Under the pieces are notes generated by a model that was given only the letters and a program-made list of their open reading frames with translations, was not told the origin of the DNA and did not search any database. Shown in pieces: positions 1 to 5,212 of a DNA stretch of 10,777 bases. The stretch is from assembly GCA_029287275.1 (NCBI GenBank), contig JARFRL010000026.1:1-10777 (forward strand), in the 5' to 3' direction. Position numbers and translations under genes: made by a program. Each line of letters begins with the position of its first letter. Position 1 is the first letter of the stretch. Origin of the DNA: Pontiella desulfatans (GTDB lineage Bacteria; Verrucomicrobiota; Kiritimatiellia; Kiritimatiellales; Pontiellaceae).

Positions 1-89
<89 letters not shown>

Positions 90-105
90 GTTTGGAAGAA
101 CGCGG

Positions 106-135
106 AATGTAATGATTCCCCGCGAATCAACGCAA
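106..135 (-). promoter_or_regulatory. possible tRNA-Ser promoter
   Basis: Upstream of the tRNA on the minus strand there is a TTGCGT box (135-130) and a TACATT box (111-106) separated by 18 bases. The -10-like box matches the sigma70 consensus at 4 of 6 positions and the -35-like box at 3 of 6. It would place the transcript start roughly 10 bases before the mature tRNA 5' end. The evidence is position plus weak consensus only. Confidence 0.25.
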
Positions 136-256
136 GTTCATTCCTCGTTCAAAATGGGCGGCCCGCCCGGCGCCGCGCCGCGGAGGCCTTCGAGCGGACT
201 AACTGAGCGAGCTTTTGATTTGAGCGCGAAACCGTCCCATGATAGAGATACCGGCT

Positions 257-2680
257 ATGTTTTTCGTTAAAAAATCGAACCGCAAACCGCTTTTGACTTT
301 CTCCGCGCTGTGCGTCGTGGGCGTCGCGGCCGCGGAACTGAAAACCTATCACGTCGATGGCGCCTTCCAAGGCGAGGCGCCCACCGGCGACTCTTGGCGC
401 AGCGCGTTTCCAGACCTAACGACGGCCATCACCAACGCGACCGCGAACGGCGGCGGCGAGATTTGGGTTAAGTCGGGCGTGTACAAACCCGAGATCGGCG
501 GTCGAGCCAACACGATCGAACTCTCGCCGAACCTCAAGATTTACGGCGGATTCCGCGGCGTCGAAACCAACCGCCTCGACCGCAACCCGAAAGCCAACCG
601 CACCGTGCTCAGCGGCGACCTCGGCCGCGTGGGATCGGTTTCCGACAACAGCTATCACGTGATCACCGCCGCCGAAAATTGCCGGATCGACGGATTCATC
701 ATCTCGCGCGGCAACGCCAACTCGGCGGCTGAACACCGCCTCGGCGGCGGCCTGCTTATTCCCCCGGGCGCGGCGAACGTCGTCGCGGCCAACTGCGTGT
801 TCGAGAAAAACAACGCGGAAATCGGCGGCGCGATAATGGTCGACGCCGCCGAGCTGACCGTCACGAACTGCACCTTCTACTCGAACTCAGGCGATTCCGG
901 CGGAGCGATCGCGACGAGCGGCAAGACGAAACTAACCATTCAAAACTCCATTTTTTCATCGAACTACGCTCCGAAGCAAGGCGGCGCGGTTTCGATCGCC
1001 CCCGGCGCCGAGGCTCGAATCGCGGGCGCCTCGTTCCTCTACAACTCCACCGACGGCCACGGCGGCGCGATCGTCGCGCGGGTCGAGCGAGCGGATCAGG
1101 GGCTCTCGCTGGAGATGCTCGACTGCGAAATCTCGGAGAACTCCGCGCGGGAAAACGGCGGCGGCGCGGCCTTCATCGGTCCCTTCACGCCCGTGCTGAA
1201 CGGATGCTCCTTCGAGAAGAATTTTTCCGCGCGCGGCGCCGGCGCCATCGCGAACGCCAAAGGCGCGACCACCGTGCTACTGAGCACCTCCTTCGCGAAA
1301 AACCGAGGCACCAAGGGTAGCGAGAACATCGGAAGCGATTCCCTGTCGCGCGTGGTTGAATCCAGAGAAGAGGGCGAGAAAATCGCCCGCGAGGCCGCGA
1401 AGAAGTTCCAGGAACTCGAAAACCCGAAACCGGTCGTCGTTGAAGCCCCCGTCGTCGTTGAGATAATAAAACGCCAACTGCCCGACGTCTATGTCTACAA
1501 CGCCCGCGGCCTCAAAATCAAATTACGCGGCGTCGTGTCCGAGGGCGCTTGCTCCGTCTTGGTTTTCGGCGACCTGACCGACCCGCGGTTCATCGAGAAC
1601 TACCGCGACGTCGAGGCGCTGGCGCGGGATTACGCGCCGCTCGGGGCGCGGTTCAGCTACATTCACGGCTATTTAAAGCACCCGGAAAACAACGGGTTTC
1701 TTCAGCCTTACCATCTAAAGGAACGTGCTCGGCAAACGCAGCTCGCCGCGGAGAATCTCGCGACGTCCATCCCGTGGCTTCACGACGCGATGGACAACCA
1801 GACCGCGAAGGCGCTCGCGCCAAAACAAATCAACGACGTGTTCGTTTTTTCCGCCGACGGGACCGAAATCCACGCGGGAGAAATCTCCGATATCGAGGCG
1901 TTGCGGAACGCGCTGGCGGAAGCCGTTGGGCAAGCCCCGACCACCACGCCGTTGGACGTTATTCCGACCGCGAGCATCGAGCCCGTCAACATGATGGAGG
2001 CGAATTACGCCCCGCGAGTAACGGTGAACGCGAAAACCGAAAAGTTCGAACCGTTGCAACTCACGCCGATGGAATCGCGCGCGCCGCACTACGTGAAGGT
2101 TCGCGTGGAAGCCAACACCGAAATGCTTGAAACGGGTGACGGGAAACTCTATCTGGGCTTTCATATCGATCCGCTTTACCAAGTGGAATGGAACAATCTG
2201 GGCGAGCCGCTGAATTATCAGCTCAAGACGCGGCAAGGCGTGGTCGCGCCCTCCATCAATTCCGCGCAGCGCGTCACGGCCACGGCCACGGACGCCGAAC
2301 CGCGCGAGTTTCTGCTGCAAGGCCGCAAGCTGGACCTCAACCAACCGCTCGCGCTTCAGGTCAACTATTCCGTCCACTCCATCGCCTCGAAGAAAAACAT
2401 CGAAGTGAGCCAGCAATACATCATCTATCTCGACCGAGACGAGTACGCCGGAAAGGTTATGGGCCGGCAGGAAACCGCGGAGAAGCGCCCCGCTCAAAAA
2501 GCGGCGGACTCCGGATCCGCTTTCGCGGCGATGCTGAGCCGATTCGATCTCGATCGAAACGGAAAGCTCACCAATGACGAAGTGATTGGACGCCTGCGTA
2601 GCGGCTTCGACGAAATCGACGCGAATAAAGACGGCGCGATCAACGCGGCCGAATACGCCGAGTACCGGAACAGTCGCTAA
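257..2680 (+). CDS. secreted beta-helix / deiodinase-like / EF-hand mosaic protein
   Basis: Exported protein of 807 residues; function unknown. Residues 1-26 form a type I signal peptide: MFFVKKSNRK, a hydrophobic stretch, then AAA before E27. I chose the ATG at 257 over the in-frame ATG at 239 because the longer form adds an acidic MIEIPA leader; neither has a strong ribosome site. Residues about 27-365 form a right-handed parallel beta-helix, with repeated N-C-x-F and GGAI/GGA turns and a GGFRG motif, resembling Pmp-type and PbH1 repeats. After a charged linker, residues about 415-560 resemble iodothyronine deiodinases (thioredoxin fold): FGDLTDPRF at 437-445 lines up with the family's F-G-x-x-T-[Sec/Cys]-P-x-F, and an M-D-N followed by VFVFSADGTEIHAG matches the later strands. 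The selenocysteine/cysteine position is Asp442, so redox or deiodinase chemistry is unlikely. Residues about 570-745 are beta-rich, perhaps DsbD-N-like (weak). The tail has two EF-hand loops, D764-E775 and D788-E799, with good calcium-ligand positions. Probably periplasmic or cell-surface; a binding or scaffold role is inference. Confidence 0.85.
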   Translation: MFFVKKSNRKPLLTFSALCVVGVAAAELKTYHVDGAFQGEAPTGDSWRSAFPDLTTAITNATANGGGEIWVKSGVYKPEIGGRANTIELSPNLKIYGGFRGVETNRLDRNPKANRTVLSGDLGRVGSVSDNSYHVITAAENCRIDGFIISRGNANSAAEHRLGGGLLIPPGAANVVAANCVFEKNNAEIGGAIMVDAAELTVTNCTFYSNSGDSGGAIATSGKTKLTIQNSIFSSNYAPKQGGAVSIAPGAEARIAGASFLYNSTDGHGGAIVARVERADQGLSLEMLDCEISENSARENGGGAAFIGPFTPVLNGCSFEKNFSARGAGAIANAKGATTVLLSTSFAKNRGTKGSENIGSDSLSRVVESREEGEKIAREAAKKFQELENPKPVVVEAPVVVEIIKRQLPDVYVYNARGLKIKLRGVVSEGACSVLVFGDLTDPRFIENYRDVEALARDYAPLGARFSYIHGYLKHPENNGFLQPYHLKERARQTQLAAENLATSIPWLHDAMDNQTAKALAPKQINDVFVFSADGTEIHAGEISDIEALRNALAEAVGQAPTTTPLDVIPTASIEPVNMMEANYAPRVTVNAKTEKFEPLQLTPMESRAPHYVKVRVEANTEMLETGDGKLYLGFHIDPLYQVEWNNLGEPLNYQLKTRQGVVAPSINSAQRVTATATDAEPREFLLQGRKLDLNQPLALQVNYSVHSIASKKNIEVSQQYIIYLDRDEYAGKVMGRQETAEKRPAQKAADSGSAFAAMLSRFDLDRNGKLTNDEVIGRLRSGFDEIDANKDGAINAAEYAEYRNSR

Positions 2681-2686
2681 AACACT

Positions 2687-3766
2687 TTATTCCACGCCGA
2701 CGCGCTCGCGTTCCTGCAGTCGTATGGCTTCTTCGTGAATGGACTGCATGACCTGCAGAACGAAATCTTCCGACAAATCCAGCGCCACGCCTTTCCTCAC
2801 GCGGTCCACGAGAATTTCCCGCCAACGATCCGGTTGCAACGTGGAAACGTTGAGCTCGGTTTTCAGCCGGCCCATTTCTCGGACGATCTCCATTCGTCCG
2901 CCAATCAACTCCAACAGTTGGCTATCGATTTCATCCACGGCGCCACGCAACTCGCTCATCCGGTTCATGAACGCCGCGCTGTCGCTTTTCTCGCTGGGCA
3001 ACTCCAGGTTTTCGATCAGCGAAACAAACCGCTCCGGCGTGAGTTGCTGCGCCGCGTCGGACAGCGCGCCCGCGGGATCGGGGTGAACCTCGATCATCAA
3101 TCCGTCGAACAGCAGATCCATCGCCTCTTGGGCGATCGCGGGAATCAAGTCGGCTTTTCCGCAAATATGACTCGGATCGCAGATGATCGGCGTCTCCGGA
3201 AAACGCCGCATGAACTCGATCGGCATTTTCCAGGCCGGCGCGTTGCGATAGCGCATCTCCAGCGACGAGCTCACGCCGCGGTGAATCGCCCCGAGCCTCG
3301 TGAGGCCGGCGTTCGCCAACCGTTCGATCGCTCCGATCCACAGCCCGATGTCCGCGCTCATGGGGTTCTTCACGAAAACGGGAACATCAACGCCCTTGAG
3401 CGCGTCCGCGATCGCTTGCACGGAGAACGGATTGGTGGTGGTGCGCGCGCCCACCCAGAGCACGTCGAGACCTCGCTCCAAACAGGCCTCCACATGCGAA
3501 GGCTCCGCGACTTCGGTTCCAATTTTCAAACCGGTTTCGGCGCGCGCGCGGACAAGCCAGTCCAGCCCCTCCGGCCCGACGCCATCAAAACCGCCCGGCC
3601 GCGTGCGCGGCTTCCAGATGCCCGCCCGAAAAAACGAGACGCCGCGACCGGCCAGCGCCCGCGCCGTCGTCAAAACCTGCTCCTCGCTCTCCGCGCTGCA
3701 GGGTCCCGCCGAAAGAAATATCCCGTTCCCCGTGAAACCCCAATCCGTCTTCAGCTTCTCACGCAT
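2687..3766 (-). CDS. bifunctional DAHP synthase (type I-beta) / chorismate mutase (AroQ)
   Basis: Cytosolic enzyme of 359 residues. The N-terminal domain condenses phosphoenolpyruvate with erythrose-4-phosphate to DAHP, the first shikimate-pathway step. The C-terminal domain (about 270-350) converts chorismate to prephenate. DAHP synthase motifs are AGPCSAE with metal-ligand Cys23, KPRT at 52-55, GTEVAEP, WVGARTTTNPF, FVKNPM, GAIHRGVSS, CDPSHICG and MIEVHPDPAGALSD. The mutase part has the AroQ pattern: ELRGAVDEID, an Arg in the LLELIGGR helix (R291), K302, DRWREIL and a late IHEEAIRLQ glutamine. The order, synthase first and mutase at the C-terminus, is that of the Porphyromonas gingivalis type; in the Bacillus type the mutase is N-terminal. 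In this family the fused mutase is linked to prephenate/chorismate feedback, so allosteric control is likely. The start at 3766 follows a near-perfect Shine-Dalgarno; the open frame continues upstream to 4057, but that would run into the divergent NYN gene. No other aromatic-pathway gene lies nearby. Confidence 0.95.
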   Translation of the reverse strand: MREKLKTDWGFTGNGIFLSAGPCSAESEEQVLTTARALAGRGVSFFRAGIWKPRTRPGGFDGVGPEGLDWLVRARAETGLKIGTEVAEPSHVEACLERGLDVLWVGARTTTNPFSVQAIADALKGVDVPVFVKNPMSADIGLWIGAIERLANAGLTRLGAIHRGVSSSLEMRYRNAPAWKMPIEFMRRFPETPIICDPSHICGKADLIPAIAQEAMDLLFDGLMIEVHPDPAGALSDAAQQLTPERFVSLIENLELPSEKSDSAAFMNRMSELRGAVDEIDSQLLELIGGRMEIVREMGRLKTELNVSTLQPDRWREILVDRVRKGVALDLSEDFVLQVMQSIHEEAIRLQERERVGVE

Positions 3767-3770
3767 TCCA

Positions 3771-3778
3771 ATCACCTC
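3771..3778 (-). promoter_or_regulatory. Shine-Dalgarno fixing the DAHP synthase start
   Basis: On the minus strand GAGGTGAT ends four bases before the ATG at 3766. It matches the 16S rRNA anti-Shine-Dalgarno over eight bases and decides the start against longer in-frame options upstream. Confidence 0.75.
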
Positions 3779-3832
3779 GCTTTCAACCCCCTCATGATTC
3801 CATCTTTGAGCGCGCGACGCAACCCGCGACGC

Positions 3833-3866
3833 TTGCCGAAGGCCAAAACACTCTGTAAGGTTTAAT
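3833..3866 (+). promoter_or_regulatory. possible promoter of the NYN-SRPBCC unit
   Basis: In the divergent gap, TTGCCG (3833-3838) sits 17 bases before TAAGGT (3856-3861). A better -10-like TTTAAT (3861-3866) lies just downstream but has no suitably spaced -35. Either would give a short leader before the GGGAG ribosome site and the ATG at 3890. The consensus match is weak. Confidence 0.25.
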
Positions 3867-3889
3867 GACTCCAAACGAAAGGGAGACAC

Positions 3890-4660
3890 ATGAAAGATAT
3901 TGATACGGCGAAAAAAATAGCGGTGCTCATCGACGCGGAAAACGCTTCCTACAAAATGCTCGGAGCGGTGCTCAACGAGCTTTCTAAACATGGGCACATC
4001 ATTGTGAAAAAGGCCTATGGGGATTGGAGCAGCAAACATCTCGTCAACTGGAAACAACCGCTGAACGAGCTCGCCATTAATCCGGTGCAGCAGTTCTCCT
4101 ACACGCAGGGAAAAAACTCTTCCGACGCCGCGATGATCATCGACGCGATGGATCTACTCTACACCGAGCAGTTCGACGCGTTCGCGCTCGTGACCTCCGA
4201 CAGCGACTTCACCAAACTGGCTTCGCGGCTGAAAGAATCCCAGATCTACGTCTTCGGCGTGGGAGAGAACAAGACGCCCGCGGCGTTTCGAAACGCCTGC
4301 GACGACTTCATCCTCACCGAGGTGCTTGAGTCGACGGAAGAAGAAGACAAGCCCGCCGCGAAGAAAACCGCCAAAAAGCCCGCCGCGAAGAAAACGAGCC
4401 AAAACCAGCAAACACTCAAACAGGACACCAAGCTGGTGAACATCCTGCGCAATGCGGTGGATGAGTACGCGGACGACGACGGATGGGCCGTGCTTTCAAC
4501 CTGCGGCAGCCTGATTAAACGACAATACCCCGACTTCGACCCGCGCAATTACGGGTTCAAAAACTTCACCCTGCTGTTCGATGGGATTGGTCTCTTCGAG
4601 ATTGACCGCAGGAAAAACGGATCGCGGAACACGGTCTACGTTAAAGATAAAAAAAGGTGA
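3890..4660 (+). CDS. NYN-domain (LabA/DUF88-type) protein with C-terminal OST-HTH/LOTUS domain
   Basis: Protein of 256 residues in two domains. Residues about 8-147 form a NYN domain, the PIN-like fold shared with DUF88, LabA and limkain-b1 and generally linked to RNA cleavage or binding. The acidic set is visible: D15 and N18 in VLIDAEN, D79 in KNSSDAAMIIDAMD, and D104/D106 in VTSDSDF. The late GVGENKTPAAFRNACDDFI segment is also typical. Residues about 150-172 are an acidic stretch followed by a Lys/Ala/Pro linker made of a repeated unit. Residues about 180-252 match OST-HTH/LOTUS domains (VLSTCGSLIKRQYP, YGFKNFTLLFDGIGLFEI), which bind RNA or ribonucleoprotein partners. NYN-LOTUS pairing is a recognised bacterial architecture, but the substrate is unknown. 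The start has GGGAG six bases upstream. The stop is embedded in the ribosome site of the next gene, so the pair is probably cotranslated. RNase activity is inferred from the family. Confidence 0.92.
   Translation: MKDIDTAKKIAVLIDAENASYKMLGAVLNELSKHGHIIVKKAYGDWSSKHLVNWKQPLNELAINPVQQFSYTQGKNSSDAAMIIDAMDLLYTEQFDAFALVTSDSDFTKLASRLKESQIYVFGVGENKTPAAFRNACDDFILTEVLESTEEEDKPAAKKTAKKPAAKKTSQNQQTLKQDTKLVNILRNAVDEYADDDGWAVLSTCGSLIKRQYPDFDPRNYGFKNFTLLFDGIGLFEIDRRKNGSRNTVYVKDKKR
4349..4395 (+). repeat. tandem 20-base repeat encoding the Lys-rich linker
   Basis: An exact 20-base word occurs at 4349-4368 and again at 4376-4395, a 27-base period. It encodes the two KPAAKKT units of the linker between the NYN and LOTUS domains. 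The period is a multiple of three, so gain or loss of a copy would keep the frame. Confidence 0.85.
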
Positions 4661-4663
4661 CGC

Positions 4664-5110
4664 ATGTACACGCTGGAGAAGGAATTGATCGTCAACACCA
4701 CGAAAGAAAAAGCGTGGGAATTCATCCGCAATCCGGCGAACCTCAATAAAATCACGCCCGACGACATGGCGTTCGAGATCGTGACCGACCTTCCCGAGGC
4801 GATGTTCGAGGGCATGCTGGTGGAATATCGCGTTCAAATTCCGCTGCTGGGGAAGCAAGTCTGGGTGAGTGAGCTAAAGCACATTCGCCCGTTCGAATCG
4901 TTCGTGGACGAGCAAAAGATCGGCCCATATAAATTCTGGTATCATTATCATGGCATCGAGGAAGCCGAGGGCGGCGTTAAGCTGATCGACCGCGTCGCCT
5001 ACGTCCCGCCCTTCGGCGTTCTGGGAAAAATCGCCAACGCGCTGTTCATCGGCAAAACGCTGGAGCGGGTTTTCGACCATAGAGAATCCGCGTTCAAACA
5101 ACTTCTGTAG
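4664..5110 (+). CDS. SRPBCC-family (START/polyketide-cyclase-like) ligand-binding protein
   Basis: Protein of 148 residues, about the full length of a single SRPBCC fold. The opening YTLEKELIVNTTKEKAWEFI followed by NPANLNKITP is the typical first strand and helix of this superfamily (substrate-binding aromatic cyclase/CoxG/SulA-like relatives). The closing segment, FIGKTLERVFDHRESAFKQLL, is the long C-terminal helix that lines the cavity. No signal peptide or membrane segment is seen, so it should be cytosolic. The start ATG lies 3 bases after the NYN stop, and AAGGTGA, which contains that stop, serves as ribosome site. This implies an operon and coupled translation. Many such proteins sit beside nucleoside-diphosphate-sugar epimerases or oxidoreductases, but none is here. 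The ligand cannot be predicted. Confidence 0.85.
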   Translation: MYTLEKELIVNTTKEKAWEFIRNPANLNKITPDDMAFEIVTDLPEAMFEGMLVEYRVQIPLLGKQVWVSELKHIRPFESFVDEQKIGPYKFWYHYHGIEEAEGGVKLIDRVAYVPPFGVLGKIANALFIGKTLERVFDHRESAFKQLL

Positions 5111-5124
5111 AATTGACAAGACAC

Positions 5125-5153
5125 TGGACCTTTTCCCCGTTCAGGCCTAATAT
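5125..5153 (+). promoter_or_regulatory. likely sigma70-type promoter of the zinc-ribbon/TPR gene
   Basis: TGGACC (5125-5130) and TAATAT (5148-5153) are separated by exactly 17 bases, and each matches the consensus at 4 of 6 positions. The surrounding TAATATATT is the only A/T-rich tract in this gap. The start codon follows at 5213 behind AAGGAAA. A perfect TTGACA at 5113-5118 has no -10 at usable spacing. Confidence 0.4.
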
Positions 5154-5190
5154 ATTCTCAGTTTAGCCTAAACGCGCCGCGATGTCGCGG
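5145..5190 (+). repeat. operator-like repeats upstream of the zinc-ribbon/TPR gene
   Basis: GCCTAA occurs at 5145-5150 and 5166-5171, exactly 21 bases (two helical turns) apart; the first copy overlaps the -10 box. Just downstream, 5177-5190 is a 14-base palindrome with arms CCGCGA/TCGCGG. The placement around the transcript start would suit a repressor or a leader hairpin. No regulator can be named. Confidence 0.3.
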
Positions 5191-5212
5191 CCGACTTGGC
5201 CAAGGAAAGCAC

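Noticed and set aside
156..184. GC-rich inverted repeat between the tRNA and the secreted protein gene (GGGCGG, one base, CCGCCC)
   Set aside because: A one-base centre gives only a short hairpin, no T-tract follows on either strand, and such GC-rich repeats are expected by chance here.
1568..1595. Selenocysteine insertion in the deiodinase-like domain
   Set aside because: The aligned codon is GAC (Asp), not TGA, so no recoding is involved.
1715..2497. Minus-strand open frame (260 codons) opposite the secreted mosaic protein
   Set aside because: It runs through the deiodinase-like and beta domains, has no recognisable motif and Arg/His/Val-rich shadow composition.
2681..2686. Bidirectional terminator in the convergent gaps at 2681-2686 and 7439-7447
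   Set aside because: The gaps are 6 and 9 bases, and I see no hairpin with a T-tract across either junction.
2735..3865. Long plus-strand open frame (376 codons) opposite DAHP synthase
   Set aside because: The minus strand has an unmistakable enzyme with all motifs; the opposite frame is low-complexity Arg/His-rich shadow of GC-rich codons.
3767..4057. N-terminal extension of DAHP synthase to an ATG at 4057
   Set aside because: It would overlap the start of the NYN gene, adds residues unlike the family, and a strong Shine-Dalgarno precedes the ATG at 3766.
5113..5118. Perfect TTGACA -35 box after the SRPBCC gene
   Set aside because: No -10-like box at 16-18 bases; the A/T-rich TAATAT lies 29 bases away and pairs better with TGGACC at 5125.
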